Source: Gracilaria vermiculophylla
Taxonomy: Eukaryota > Rhodophyta > Florideophyceae > Gracilariales > Gracilariaceae
Length of the DNA stretch: 64,000 nucleotides
Direction of reading: 5' to 3'
Assembly (NCBI GenBank): GCA_019155205.2
Contig: JAHNZQ020000181.1
Coordinates: forward strand, 1,331,744 to 1,395,743
Within the stretch, counting starts at the first letter, position 1. Each line of letters begins with the position of its first letter. Both the position numbers and the translations under genes were made by a program. Below are positions 33,877 through 44,048 of this stretch, in pieces. The notes under the pieces were generated by a model. That model was not told where the DNA came from, ran no database searches, and saw only the letters and a list, made by a program, of their open reading frames with translations.

Positions 33877-34590
33877 ATGACAAACACCTCAGGACAAGAC
33901 CCCGCGCTTGTATCTATTGCCGCGGCATCTCAAAACCCACCCATCGCACTAAGTGGACAGACTACTAGCATAACAAAAATCACTTCACCAGCCTGCACAC
34001 CATCCCAGCCCGGAAACCAACAAAGCCAGGCACCCTCCAACAGTGTCGTAATCAAACCAACCTATGACAATGATACAGTTAATGTTCTGTTTTCCATGAT
34101 GAAGCAAGCTGGCTATGGCGATCGAAAGCAACAAAAGAAAAGCCTTGAGGATGTCTTCACCGACGCCGTTAAGCTCGCTGAAAGCAGCCATGGCATCGAA
34201 AGAACCGCTAAAGGTTGGCAAAAAAAGTTCACCCGCATAAAGCAGGAATACTCTGCATTTATGGCCAAACTCAAGCAATCTGGCAGAGATGGTGATGACG
34301 AAGTTCTTTTCAATACTCCGGAATATTTCGAACAGATGCACCAGTTGGAGAATGGAAAGGCGCGCTACGATCCACCAGCGCATTATTCAACGGATGATAA
34401 TACTAGTGCACCGGAATTACCAGCATCGAGCACTCGTAAGCGCGTGAAGCTTTCTCGAGATTCTTTACTGTCCGAATTCATAAAAACGCAAGAACAGGCA
34501 ACTGAGACTCTGATATTAGAGATTAAGAAAAGAAACGAAGAACGCGAAAAGACGGGGAGAATTTTGGAACGTTTAGTTGATAAGTTCTGA
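33877..34590 (+). CDS. Harbinger MYB/SANT-like DNA-binding protein
   Basis: A 237-aa protein from the ATG at 33877 (GCAGCCATGA context); the frame opens 14 codons earlier without an ATG. The N-terminal ~65 residues are Ser/Thr/Pro/Gln-rich. Residues ~68-160 resemble the MADF/Myb-like second protein of Harbinger elements: DDRKQQKKSLEDVFTDAV-type helix region, GWQKKFTRIKQEYSAFMAKL and LFNTPEYFEQMHQL. A basic STRKRVKLSRD patch could be a nuclear signal, and the C-terminal ~45 residues are a predicted coiled coil (EIKKRNEEREKTGRILERLV). In known elements this partner brings the transposase to the nucleus and to the ends. It is uninterrupted, while the facing transposase has one stop. Confidence 0.75.
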   Translation: MTNTSGQDPALVSIAAASQNPPIALSGQTTSITKITSPACTPSQPGNQQSQAPSNSVVIKPTYDNDTVNVLFSMMKQAGYGDRKQQKKSLEDVFTDAVKLAESSHGIERTAKGWQKKFTRIKQEYSAFMAKLKQSGRDGDDEVLFNTPEYFEQMHQLENGKARYDPPAHYSTDDNTSAPELPASSTRKRVKLSRDSLLSEFIKTQEQATETLILEIKKRNEEREKTGRILERLVDKF

Positions 34591-34606
34591 TGCATGCTAC
34601 TCTGTA

Positions 34607-35839
34607 CTACAGTTGTTGGTTATATACTATAAATAATGCATCCATTTGTCTCTTTCCTGCAGTCTTCTCCGCACTGACAACAAGATCTTGATCTTCGCCT
34701 TCGTCAGGAGTTAAATAGAAGTCCTGGTCGTCGCCATTTTCAATGCTCCAGTTATGTAGAACGACGCATGCGAATATAAATATGACGATTTTGTCCTCAT
34801 GTTGCAGTCAAATTCCATCTTTCAGAACACAAAAGCGGTGTTTGAGCTTTCCGAATGCGCATTCTACTGACTTTCTAGTCGTGCTTGCCACTGTATCCCA
34901 CGTCCGCAATACCGGGTTGGCGTTTTTCTCGGGTTCGGTACAGCTCTTCATCACATTCTTGGTGACCTGGAAGGCGCAATCTCCAATTAAGTATGGACGA
35001 ACAGCGACGTTTGCGATAACCAAGTTCAGTATGTCGTCCCCCATCCATGTTCCATTCTCAATATTCTTCTTTAATGTAGACTGCTCGAATACTGTAGAAT
35101 CACCAAGAACCCCAGGCTTTCCAATATCTACGAAAGTAAACCTTCTACTAGCGGTAACCACCGCAAACTGTACTACACTTGGGTACCCTTTGTAGCATCG
35201 GTACTCATAGTATTGTTCTTCAGGGCAACATGGCCATTTGATATGAGTTCCATCAATCGCGCCGACGCAGTAGGGTAGACCACTCAGCATTTCAAATCCA
35301 TTCATTGCACGAGCCACATCTTGCTCTTCGGTTGGGAAGCGCACAGCGTCTTTGTACTTTTGGGTTATAGCCTTGGTTATTGTCCTCACGCTTGCAGATA
35401 CTGTGCTCGCACCTATGCCGAGATGTGTCGAAGCCTTTTCGCATGTACATCCGCCAGCGTAAAGCAGAAAAGCTGCCACTTTGATCTCTCCTGGCAAAGC
35501 TTTACGAAACTTTGAATCGCTTGCCTCTATGATGGCCCGTAGTCCTTGCGACAGTTGTTGAAATAAGGGATACGTGATTCGGAAAAGACTTTTCCAGGAC
35601 GCGCAGCCCATGAAATCTTTTTTGACTGCAAAGTCGAAGAACCAGGTTGGAGAGTTTCTGCGTCGAGACCATACCCTTCCGGGTATTCCACGGCGTTCAT
35701 CGCAAGATGAGAGGATCACAATAGGAGCAGAGTGAAAAGACAGCAAGATTTGAACTGTAGTAATATCAGAGTTGTATTCTTGAGTCGCAAGTACAGCGAC
35801 AACTGCTGCGGCAAAGCGTCTACGGCGTTCAGAGTCCAT
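34607..35839 (-). pseudogene. Harbinger (PIF-type) transposase with one in-frame TGA
   Basis: Begun at the ATG at 35839; the frame extends further up without an ATG. 343 residues precede a TGA at 34808-34810, and the same frame then runs 66 more codons to TAG at 34607. Catalytic motifs are present: GAIDGTHIKW (first Asp), RPYLIGDCAF (second Asp) and RKSVECAFGKLKHRF (Glu). The part after the TGA (IFACVVLHNW, then an acidic tail) is the usual C-terminus of DDE_Tnp_4 transposases, so the TGA is a single lesion, not the natural end. An intron removing the TGA is not obvious. Otherwise near-intact, suggesting fairly recent loss. Confidence 0.82.
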
Positions 35840-36015
35840 ATGTATGGTGATGAAAGCCGTTGCGAAGCTTGGGTCTTGTGTTGGAGTCGCTTTGAAGCGA
35901 CCCCAAAATGCTGGGTATTTTGGACAGGACAACAGTCGTCCCAAGAAATGGGGAATCCCCAGGATCAAGGGTATTTCAGACAGAATACACCGTGTCCTGT
36001 TTATGTGTAGAAAGG

Positions 36016-36540
36016 GCCTTAGAGAGCTGAAAGATTAGCGATCCGCGAGTGTGTGTGTGTGTATCCCCGAGAGGGTGGCGGATCCACGAGAGTGGTGTGA
36101 CGACCCTCGAATGCAGGCCAGCGATGGCGCGTACACGGGACGACAACAACCAACAAAACAACAAACCCAAAGAGGGGGAGCGGGGCCACAGAAGTGGGCA
36201 GCAAACAACGGTAACCCTGCGGGGAAAAGGGGGCGGCGGTCGCGAGACCGACGGTATAGGAGAAAAAGGGCGAAAACGGAGAAAATATCCCAATACTGGG
36301 GCGAGCACACGGCAGTGGTATGATAATATAGAAACACGCCTGCGGCGGTGAAGCTCCTGTTGATACACGGGAATGAGCGATCCGTACGTGACGCGGCCAC
36401 ACCTCCTTGGAGTGTGATAGCACGCGGCAGCGGTAGCGCTCAGAGCCAGAAACCCGTGTTGGGGGTCGTACCCTGCTTCCGGTTTCTCCCTTCGGGAAGT
36501 TTACTTGGTGTTTGGGCAAACTTGCCCAGCCACTATATAC
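36016..36540. other. Low-complexity spacer with (GT)n
   Basis: A (GT) run at about 36047-36062 and a strand-biased purine-rich stretch to ~36300. Many overlapping frames are open on both strands by composition alone. The phrase GTTTGGGCAAACTTGCCCAG at 36510 is a near-palindrome next to the Tc1-like border. No gene is supported. Confidence 0.4.
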
Positions 36541-37460
36541 TGTAGACTGTTGCAGAAAACTACTAGCCTTCCCACAAAAATAGTAAATAAAATATAGAAA
36601 TTACCAGCAGTGCTGTGCCAACCTCTACGTGTTGTGAGCGTCAACCCTCGATGGAATGCATAATTAAATACTCCAAAACTACACCTGAGAAGGGCCCAAT
36701 TTCTAGGAGGGTTGTACTACAGCTTTAACAGAATTCAATAAACGCAATTTTGTTTTTTATCTTGAACACTCGGCTTGACTTCTAGCTTCCGTCAAAGTGG
36801 ATGCAAAAAGATTTCTAATATTGTTGTCTACAATAATTCTACCCCACCATAGAAGTTTATATGGTTTTTGTTGTACGCCATTAAAAATGCAAATTATGGT
36901 TTTGTGTAGAACATGCTAGAACTTTCTACAGAGTGTCAGTTTTTAAATGTTTCCACTAGGCTTTAAGAACTCCGTGTTACATGTTTATCGGTATGTTAAA
37001 CGCTTTTAGCAAGGTATTGCGGCGGGTCAGAGGTCTACAGCACTTAAAGCTGTTTTACGAAACTGAACAGTGTTTTTATGAACTTATTTGCGCGGTTTTT
37101 TGTTTTAAACTTTTCTAATAATGTTTAGGATGTTTTGGTTGGATTATATTGGCGCCGTGACAGTGCATTTTGAACAGCATTTCATGTAAAATATGTATTG
37201 GAATTAACGCTAAAGCTTTGAGCATCTTAAATATGCAATGTAACAGAAACGCAATACCATAGCTTTGAATTAGTATATTCCAGTAAAAAAAGCGAGAAAT
37301 TATCGCTGATGAAGACATAATGAAGTTTGAAAAGAAAATGTCTAATACTTTCAGAACGGTGTATCAATAAGAAATGTTTTGAAACCTGATTTATGTAGTA
37401 CTGTAGTACCAAACCCGATGCTTAAAAATGCCAGATCTCCTATACTTTTGAAACCAACTT
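36541..37460. mobile_element. Tc1-like element D (~0.92 kb, non-autonomous)
   Basis: The right ~230 bp resemble the right part of element B (GATGAAGACATAATGAAG phrase, TTTGAAA inner repeat, then AGATCTCCTATACTTTTGAAACC) and end at TA 37461-37462. The left end is less certain: TAGACTGTTGCAGAAAACTA near 36543 resembles the left end of element C. The interior is AT-rich and has no gene. Confidence 0.55.
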
Positions 37461-38021
37461 TACCTTGAAGAAAAACATTTTGGCACTCTAGCAAAAAAAG
37501 CGACAAAATATTCATATGCAGATTAGTTTACATATCAAAACGTCACAATCCCTCATAATAGAGAAGAGTAACTTGATGATTCAGAATTTCCCCAGCGGAA
37601 GTATCTTTAGGCATCCTCGGAGTTGACGACTTTCACAACTCATTCTTCAAATGACGTCCGTTGTAAAAAATAAAGAATTTAAAAACTGCCGTACTTTGAG
37701 AAGTCAAGGACTTCTTTTGCAGTAGTCGTCCTAAACTAGATGTGCCACGTGTATATATAGTTGAATGACTGAGAAACGTCAAATCAGTCGATGACGTGGA
37801 CTCGGAGCTCGTTGTGACGCTGCCCAATTTCGGTTCCGCTTTGCTCTTCGAATTGGCGGCAATTCATTGTGATGAAATTGGCGCGAAGGCTCAGATTAGT
37901 GTGTATTGCGCAGTGCATCCAAGACCACTTGTGGTCGCCTGTGTAGAAATTCAGGTTTCACATCTGTCGACTTCGCAACTATTTCGCACTCCCGTACTCG
38001 TGCCTTTCATTGAAGAATTCA
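37461..38021. other. Upstream region of the unrecognised gene, with an overlapping frame
   Basis: An 81-codon plus-strand frame (37796-38041, GTG-started) overlaps the start of the next gene in another register. It reads LPNFGSALLFELAAIHCDEI and ends FIEEFNDIQSA. It could be a first exon, an N-terminal part lost to a frameshift, or chance. An ATG at 37791 opens only eight codons. Confidence 0.35.
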
Positions 38022-39410
38022 ATGACATCCAATCTGCTTGAAGTCCCTGTATTGGAAATTCAAAGAAAGCTCAAACGTAAACTTCCTTGGGGATATGTGG
38101 CCTCATGTCTGGTCTCGCTGCTTGGCAAGTATTCCACCGGTCTCACGCCGGCCGTGGCGTGCGATGAAATCCTAGCTCGCTATCAGGCTCAGCTGCAAAG
38201 GGTCGAATTACCAAGCCATTATCGTGCAGTTGTCATTCGGATAAGTCCTGAGCCGCCTGAGATATGGCTCGTACGGCTTACGGATGGTCGACATATCGCA
38301 TTCTTTCCTCATTCAAAGCTTCTCGCTCGATTCAATCCAGGGTTTTCCTTATATTTTCCCGCAGAGGTGGTGACCAATTCATACAATGACGATATTAAAG
38401 CTGAAGCTATAGCCCTCGCTGAAAAGGCCCTCGTCTCTGCACCAAGGTCCTTCGGAAATTGTATCGAAAGAAAGAATGCCCAAAGTCCTGTAGACGTTGC
38501 TAAATTCAATTGCGATCCTAACAAATATGGGGAAGCATTATCGAAAACTGTATTTCCTCTTCCTTCAATTACGGCAACCGTCTTGCCGACTCCGACCGTC
38601 TTGATTGACTTAGATTCATTGCCAGCAAACGCATTGAATATTACAGAACCGATTGAAACATACACTTTACAGCGAGTTTGGGACGAGCGTTCTCTCGCCC
38701 CAAATTATATCTTCGCACGTGTTGTAGAAGTCCATAATGGAAAGCACATACGAATACAAGACCAATCACCGGACGTACCAAGTGCCCAGCCTTCAGTGCT
38801 TTGGTTGCTGCATGAAAATCAATATTCTTATGCAGACATTCTCAATGATGGATGCTATGTGCTTCTTGAGAGACCTGCAGTACAACCGAACGGTAATTCT
38901 TTTTTTGTCATCGCAAATGAATGTACCACATGTTTCTTCCGAACGCTATCTTCAGTGATCAAAACTAATCCTCAATCTTTGGAAGTCGGAACAATCATAG
39001 TCCCCGAATCCCCTCCAAGAAAGCGCCAACGTCGCGATCCGGATCTTTCCCAATCTCTGACAGTCGTCGAATCTCATGCCTTGATCCAACTTCTTGAACC
39101 GCACCTACAGAGGGAGTTTGTCATGTTTTCTACGGCAATGGCAAGACCAACGATCGAAAGCCCTAACCTTGCAGAAATACAATGCTTTGGTAACTTGGGC
39201 ATTCGTATCGTTGGTGCAGAAATGGTCACTCGTTGCCACTCCGTCTTTCCTGGAGACCAGCTTTTGTTTGAGGGCGTAAGATGGGTTGCAGCAAGCAGCA
39301 CTCTCGGAAGCCAAACCTCAGCTGGATGGGCAGCCTCATCGTTTCATAATATATCAGCCATTTTTTCAGTTCTGCAATCACCGTTATTTCAATCATCTTC
39401 CACAAGTTGA
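38022..39410 (+). CDS. Unrecognised 462-aa protein, possible OB-fold segments and nuclear signal
   Basis: Begun at the ATG at 38022 (TTCAATGACA); the frame opens four codons earlier without an ATG. I do not recognise the family. Two segments have the strand and glycine pattern of OB folds: residues ~225-300 (YIFARVVEVHNGKHIRIQDQ, ILNDGCYVLLERP) and ~400-430 (IRIVGAEMVTRCHSVFPGDQ, LLFEGVRW). Between them PPRKRQRRDPD (~335) is a strong nuclear-localisation-type cluster. The N-terminal ~60 residues are helix-forming (EIQRKLKRKLPWGY, SLLGKYS). This suggests a nuclear nucleic-acid-binding protein such as a diverged RPA, shieldin or meiotic factor, but that is inference. Codon use and length without stops support a real gene. 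The true N-terminus may lie upstream through an intron. Confidence 0.6.
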   Translation: MTSNLLEVPVLEIQRKLKRKLPWGYVASCLVSLLGKYSTGLTPAVACDEILARYQAQLQRVELPSHYRAVVIRISPEPPEIWLVRLTDGRHIAFFPHSKLLARFNPGFSLYFPAEVVTNSYNDDIKAEAIALAEKALVSAPRSFGNCIERKNAQSPVDVAKFNCDPNKYGEALSKTVFPLPSITATVLPTPTVLIDLDSLPANALNITEPIETYTLQRVWDERSLAPNYIFARVVEVHNGKHIRIQDQSPDVPSAQPSVLWLLHENQYSYADILNDGCYVLLERPAVQPNGNSFFVIANECTTCFFRTLSSVIKTNPQSLEVGTIIVPESPPRKRQRRDPDLSQSLTVVESHALIQLLEPHLQREFVMFSTAMARPTIESPNLAEIQCFGNLGIRIVGAEMVTRCHSVFPGDQLLFEGVRWVAASSTLGSQTSAGWAASSFHNISAIFSVLQSPLFQSSSTS

Positions 39411-39907
39411 TAATATATCAATCCCTCACGATTCATCATTTTGAATCACGTCAAGAAACGGGGATGGTGCTCAACCGTGATCCACCATGGGATCAGATGC
39501 TTTATTTGGGTCTTTCAAAGATCGAAACACCCCACCTAGCTTATCTTCGCGACAAATGTGAAGTAAACTGCGGTCAACCTTACTTTCATTCCATTATAAC
39601 TCACAGAGAGGTTATCGTCATAAACGAAGGTTTCACTTCAAAGCGACATCTCCGATTTGTGATATCACATCAAAACACAACGGCAGTGTGCCTTCATCCA
39701 TTGCCGCGAATGAATTTGGGAATCGGACACCAATTTCTACCGAGCCAATGGTAAAATTCTGATCATTGTGGAACAAGGCTGTCGATGCGCCCAGCGCTCT
39801 TGGGCGAATATGTAATAGCCTGTATATTCGATTTGACGGTTATATATTACGCTGAGGAAGCCTCAAGTGGATCGAACAGTCTTGCGTGCACACATGCACA
39901 GAGTGGC
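39411..39907. other. Spacer between convergent genes
   Basis: Holds the 3' ends of the unrecognised gene (+) and KMO (-). An open frame at 39407-39754 has no ATG before 39464 and no recognisable domain, so it is not called. Confidence 0.45.
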
Positions 39908-41311
39908 TTATCGAGCTGCTTTATCTATTAACGCTTTCCTCAAAATCAGAGCCGACAGAATGAAAGATCCGATTCCTGTGACGTATAAAAGCTGGACAAT
40001 CCTCTTATCCTGCCATCTAGCACGTATCAAAGCCTCTCTGTACGGGATATTTGAAAACGACACCATGGAATACAGAGGTAAAAACTTACGCGGAAAAAAA
40101 TGGTTAGCCCATATTTCTAGTCGACGTCGAAGCACAGATAAAGGATTTGTTGACTTTGAAGACATATCTTCAAAGTGCTCCAAAGCTAAATCCGCGATTG
40201 TATCCGTATTTGGCTTTCTGCGGTTCGAGTACTTCAATAATATTTGATCCATATCCTTCCACTGATGTTTTTCGATATCTTCCGCTAAAAGACGGCAATC
40301 TTCAAAGGCGGCATTGCATCCTTGTCCATAGAATGGAACAATTGCATGTGCAGCATCTCCAATCAATACCGCATTTCCATGATGATTGAACGGCGCACAC
40401 CTGATGGTCACGAGGGAGGGAGAAGGATTTCCAAAATAGTCCTGTGACAACGTTGGCATAAGACGAACGGCATCGGGAAAGTGAGTGTTGAAGAAAGTTT
40501 CCACCTTGCTCGGGGAAGACAGTTTCTCCATATCGCTCTTGTCCATAAAAAGTGTGCATGTGAACGATGTATTATTGTTTGGAAGCGCGATGAGCATAAA
40601 ACGATGACGCGGCCATATGTGGAGGAAGTGCGAAGGCAAAGGTGGTCCATGAGATAACGCAGTGTTTACCATAGTGAGTTCTTTATACGCGGCCGATATG
40701 TATGATTGTGAGAAGTCGAATCGGTCTTCTCTAGCCATAGCTGCGCGGACTCGAGAATAAGCACCGTCTGCGCCAACAATTAGATCGGATGACACTGAGA
40801 ACTGAGATTCATGATCGCCTTCCTCTAAATCAATACGTTGAAAGGAAACAGAACGCCGGTGGAGATCGATATTAACGCACTTATGACCAAAGTGCAAACG
40901 AACTGACTTTCGCCTGTCACACTCGTCGAGTAAGATGTTGCACAGCACCTGGCGCGATATCGAAAGTAAATATTGATCGGCCTGGCCATATGCATGAAAT
41001 TGTAACTTGCCCTCCAAGGGATGTATGCAGCGGCCGTACATGGGGATAGAATGTTTCAAAACGGTGTCAAGAACCCCGGCGCGCTCCAGAGCTGTGAGAC
41101 CACGAGTCGAAAGGGCAAGGTTTATAGAGCGTTGGCTGTTTGAAGCACCTTTCGCAGTTCTAGAGTCGAATCGATAATCGTAAACATCTATAACGCAATC
41201 ACTGTTAGATAGTAATATTGCTAGTAAGCATCCAGCCGGACCTGCCCCTACGACAGTGATTCTTGGCTTCTGGTCGTGGGGAGGGCATGAGGGTGTAAAT
41301 TTCCAAACCAT
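39908..41311 (-). CDS. KMO: Kynurenine 3-monooxygenase
   Basis: A 467-aa flavoprotein hydroxylase that converts L-kynurenine to 3-hydroxykynurenine with NADPH and O2, in tryptophan catabolism and NAD synthesis. FAD-binding motifs are intact: VVGAGPAGCLLAILL (~20-34), the DG motif DLIVGADGAYSRVR (~176-189) and the GD motif AVLIGDAAHAIVPFYGQGCN (~314-333). Family-typical stretches include YKELT and HIWPRHRFMLIALPN (~231). The C-terminal ~30 residues hold a membrane segment (VTGIGSFILSALIL) as in other KMOs, which sit in the outer mitochondrial membrane. Length matches yeast and animal enzymes (460-490). Start is an ATG at 41311 about 18 residues before the first FAD strand. No intron. It diverges from eRF1. 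Confidence 0.95.
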   Translation of the reverse strand: MVWKFTPSCPPHDQKPRITVVGAGPAGCLLAILLSNSDCVIDVYDYRFDSRTAKGASNSQRSINLALSTRGLTALERAGVLDTVLKHSIPMYGRCIHPLEGKLQFHAYGQADQYLLSISRQVLCNILLDECDRRKSVRLHFGHKCVNIDLHRRSVSFQRIDLEEGDHESQFSVSSDLIVGADGAYSRVRAAMAREDRFDFSQSYISAAYKELTMVNTALSHGPPLPSHFLHIWPRHRFMLIALPNNNTSFTCTLFMDKSDMEKLSSPSKVETFFNTHFPDAVRLMPTLSQDYFGNPSPSLVTIRCAPFNHHGNAVLIGDAAHAIVPFYGQGCNAAFEDCRLLAEDIEKHQWKDMDQILLKYSNRRKPNTDTIADLALEHFEDMSSKSTNPLSVLRRRLEIWANHFFPRKFLPLYSMVSFSNIPYREALIRARWQDKRIVQLLYVTGIGSFILSALILRKALIDKAAR

Positions 41312-42115
41312 AGCAACCGAACTGGAATTCCTATCGCGGCTTAACGAAACGGATTGCTAAGCTAAACGTCGTACTTCACAAACACTTCGCTGCTTGGCTC
41401 GATTCTTTGAGACGAATGCCGATCACGAAGCTTCGAAAGCCCCGGAACTTCTGGCGAATTGATCATAAAGCGGCAGGTTCTCTTTCCGACATAGACAAAA
41501 GCTACGTGAAACAACTTTTTTAAAATATTCTTGCACCATAGGTAGCACTTGCATAAGTTCAGAGGGATAGCGGATCCTACCCTCCATTGAAGCCGAATCT
41601 ATGGCGTCTGGTCGCCTGGTCATAAATGGTGTACAACGTTTTCGTATCCACGGTGTCACAACGTTTTAGTATCCACGGTGTCACAGTTGCCAGCTTTGTG
41701 ACGCGAATGAAGCACTTGGAATGCAATGAGTGGATCACCCAAGTTCCAGCAGCCTTCCTCGTGCCACTATGCTCGGCGTGCCGTGTGTGCGGTACTGTCG
41801 TCAGGTCGTCAGCTTTGTCGCTTGCCACTGACCACCTCGCATATTGCATGGATTTTTTCGAGTTATTCATTTACGCCCATGGAGGCGCCGGGGGTTAAGC
41901 GGTGGCAGGCGCGGTGGCATTCTTCCTCCTTCCAAAACTCATATTCCGAAGCCTGGGCGTGCTCTCGTCGCATTCGGCCTCCTTGCCAACAATCCGCATT
42001 GTGCAGCCCTGTTTCTGAACGTAACTTATTCGCTTTCGCTACCTTTGTTCGTTAAGAATTTCTACACTCGTCACGGGCACTACTGAGCTCCCAGAAGTGG
42101 TCCCCTTCCTAAACT
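41312..42115. promoter_or_regulatory. Shared spacer between divergent KMO and eRF1
   Basis: Both genes must be transcribed outward from this 804-bp stretch. It contains a direct duplication at about 41634-41684 (AACGTTTTCGTATCCACGG and AACGTTTTAGTATCCACGG, each followed by TGTCACA). No TATA box is evident near either start. Open frames on both strands have no domain. The regulatory role is inferred from position only. Confidence 0.45.
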
Positions 42116-43441
42116 ATGGGTGAAAAAGATAAGAGCCAGGACAACGACGGCGACCGGGCCGTTCAAGTATGGAAAATTAAGAAGCTTATTAAAGCTTTGG
42201 AACAAGCACGTGGGAACGGAACAAGCATGATCTCCCTTATCATCCCTCCCGGCGATCAAACGAGTCGCGTAAACAAGAAGCTTAGTGATGAATACGGCAC
42301 AGCCTCCAACATTAAGTCTCGCGTCAACCGTCAATCTGTTCTCAGTGCCATCACATCTACACAACAGCGTCTGAAATTGTATCCTAAGGTTCCTACTAAC
42401 GGACTTGTTATCTATTGTGGTACTATCATGAACGACCAAAACAAGGAAAGAGAAGTATTGGTCGACTTTGAGCCATTCAAACCCATTAACACATCTCTCT
42501 ACCTATGTGATAACAAATTCCATACGGAAGCATTAGCGAGTCTTCTCGAGTCAGATGAGAAGTTTGGATTTATTGTCATGGATGGAAATGGTGCTCTTTT
42601 CGGTCTTTTGACTGGTAATACGAGGACTGTCCTCCATAAATTTTCTGTTGATCTGCCAAAGAAACATGGTCGCGGTGGTCAGTCGGCTTTGCGATTCGCA
42701 CGGCTGCGCCTAGAAAAACGTCATAACTTTGTTCGGAAAGTCGCGGAAATCGCCGTGACTCAGTTCATTCCAAACGGCCAGAAAGTCAACGTCACAGGCC
42801 TCATTCTGGCTGGATCTGCAGATTTTAAGACCGACCTATACAACTCTGAGCTATTCGATCAGAGACTGAAGGCCAAGGTGCTGAAGACTGTGGACGTCAG
42901 CTACGGTGGCGAGAACGGCTTTAACCAAGCTATTGACCTTGCCGCTGAGACTCTTGGCAACGTCAAGTTCATTCAGGAAAAGAAACTTGTGCAGAGATAT
43001 TTTGACGAAATATCGAAGGACACTAACAAATATTGTTTTGGTATTGTGGACACCATGCGGGCACTGGAGCAAGGCGCCGTCGAGATTCTCATTCTATGGG
43101 AAAATATGGAGCACACGAGACTAGAACTCGAAAATCCACAAACAGGAGAGAAAGTTGTCAAGATTCTCAGCAAAGAACAGATGCAAGACATGTCAAACTT
43201 TGTCGAGAAGGAATCCGGGATAGAATTAGAAACGAGAGACACAGAACTTTTTGTTGATTGGATGGCGGCTCATTATAAGGACTACGGTACTCAACTCGAA
43301 TTTATAACAGATCGCTCGCAAGAAGGTGCGCAATTTGTCCAGGGATTTGGAGGCATTGGGGGTCTCATGCGGTACGAAGTGAACTTCGAAGCATACGAAG
43401 AACCTGACGAAGATGAGGACTGGGAGGATCTTCTGGGTTAA
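42116..43441 (+). CDS. eRF1: Eukaryotic peptide chain release factor 1
   Basis: A 441-aa protein that reads all three stop codons in the ribosomal A site and triggers peptide release, working with eRF3. All functional motifs are intact: GTS (35-37), TASNIKS with NIKS at 65-68, YLCDNKF (YxCxxxF, 129-135) for stop recognition, and GRGGQ with GGQ at 187-189 for hydrolysis. Domain 2 basic region [18 protein letters not shown] and the central-to-C-terminal eRF3-binding region follow, ending in an acidic tail ([14 protein letters not shown]). Length matches the human protein (437). The standard-code motifs argue that the three normal stop codons are used here, so in-frame stops in nearby transposons are true lesions. 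Start is the ATG at 42116. No intron. Confidence 0.98.
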   Translation: MGEKDKSQDNDGDRAVQVWKIKKLIKALEQARGNGTSMISLIIPPGDQTSRVNKKLSDEYGTASNIKSRVNRQSVLSAITSTQQRLKLYPKVPTNGLVIYCGTIMNDQNKEREVLVDFEPFKPINTSLYLCDNKFHTEALASLLESDEKFGFIVMDGNGALFGLLTGNTRTVLHKFSVDLPKKHGRGGQSALRFARLRLEKRHNFVRKVAEIAVTQFIPNGQKVNVTGLILAGSADFKTDLYNSELFDQRLKAKVLKTVDVSYGGENGFNQAIDLAAETLGNVKFIQEKKLVQRYFDEISKDTNKYCFGIVDTMRALEQGAVEILILWENMEHTRLELENPQTGEKVVKILSKEQMQDMSNFVEKESGIELETRDTELFVDWMAAHYKDYGTQLEFITDRSQEGAQFVQGFGGIGGLMRYEVNFEAYEEPDEDEDWEDLLG

Positions 43442-43613
43442 ACGCTTGAACACATCAGGTGCACCTTTGAGAATCCATTTCATTAGTGCTATACCATATA
43501 GATGGCAAGCCACACAGCGTGCGAAAGCGTCCTCTAACTTTACTTTTGGATGGGCATATTGCTTGAGAATCATCAACATGTATCTGGACAGTGTCATGTT
43601 GTTAGCGCCGGCT

Positions 43614-44048
43614 TTATCTCTTGTATTTTTTCTTCTCGTACACTAAGTCTATCTTAGCGGTTCCAACGTTTACAATCTTTGGGCACCCATCTCTGTCCTT
43701 CTCCAAAATTGTACATTCGACACAATAATACGCGTCAGATACGCCTTGATTCCCACATACAATACACTTTCCCTGCGGATTCCAAAGAAAACCAGAAAGC
43801 ATAGTTTAGTACCTTCTCAATTTCGAACTAAAACAGGAAAGCAGAATGAAATGATGCATCCAAGCGTATCGTGGAGAGCTTACCTGAAATGAGCCATAAT
43901 TGCATTCATCACAAATACGCGCTGGTGTCGTCTGTGACACCAGCGAATCACATATTACGCATTTTCCCTCACATCTTTGACATACTTTGCCTGTAATTAC
44001 ACCCGGTTGCTTGCGACACATGACGAGATCTGGATGATGTTTAGACAT
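43614..44048 (-). CDS. PHF5A: PHF5A / SF3b14b / Rds3 splicing factor (two exons)
   Basis: Exon 1 is 44048-43884 and exon 2 is 43772-43614, giving 107 aa; animal PHF5A has 110. The protein starts [16 protein letters not shown] and carries the paired CxxC zinc motifs of the family: [21 protein letters not shown]-like [14 protein letters not shown] and RDGCPKIVN, ending in a Lys-rich tail (YEKKKYKR). PHF5A is a core subunit of the SF3b complex in U2 snRNP and helps hold the branch-site adenosine. The intron is 111 nt with GTAAGC at the donor and CCGCAG at the acceptor. Splicing joins SFQ to GKC exactly as in relatives. The gene converges with eRF1, 172 nt away. Confidence 0.95.
43773..43883 (-). 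other. Spliceosomal intron of PHF5A (111 nt)
   Basis: Donor GTAAGC at 43883, acceptor CCGCAG ending at 43773, and TACTAAAC at about 43803-43810, some 30 nt before the acceptor, as a likely branch site. A pyrimidine-rich stretch (TTTCTGGTTTTCTTT) lies between. It is the only intron required by any gene in the window. Confidence 0.9.

Larger units (their letters stand above)
33718..35997. mobile_element. Harbinger element 1 (two convergent genes)
   Basis: Contains a MYB/SANT-like ORF (+) and a DDE transposase (-) facing each other with a 16-bp gap, the two-gene set of PIF/Harbinger elements. Possible ends are GGACACG at 33718 and its complement at 35991-35997. Both are followed about 50 bp inside by CCCATTTC, but I could not confirm a 3-bp target duplication, so the limits are tentative. 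Confidence 0.5.

Noticed and set aside
34808..34810. TGA in the Harbinger transposase as recoded stop
   Set aside because: eRF1 has standard motifs, and other in-frame stops here include TAA and TAG, so a simple nonsense mutation is more likely.
36019..36519. Overlapping 120-166 codon minus frames with PPFP-rich sequence
   Set aside because: Three frames are open at once in low-complexity DNA, which is a composition effect.
39407..39754. 115-codon frame after the unrecognised gene
   Set aside because: No early ATG and no domain; probably 3' untranslated region.
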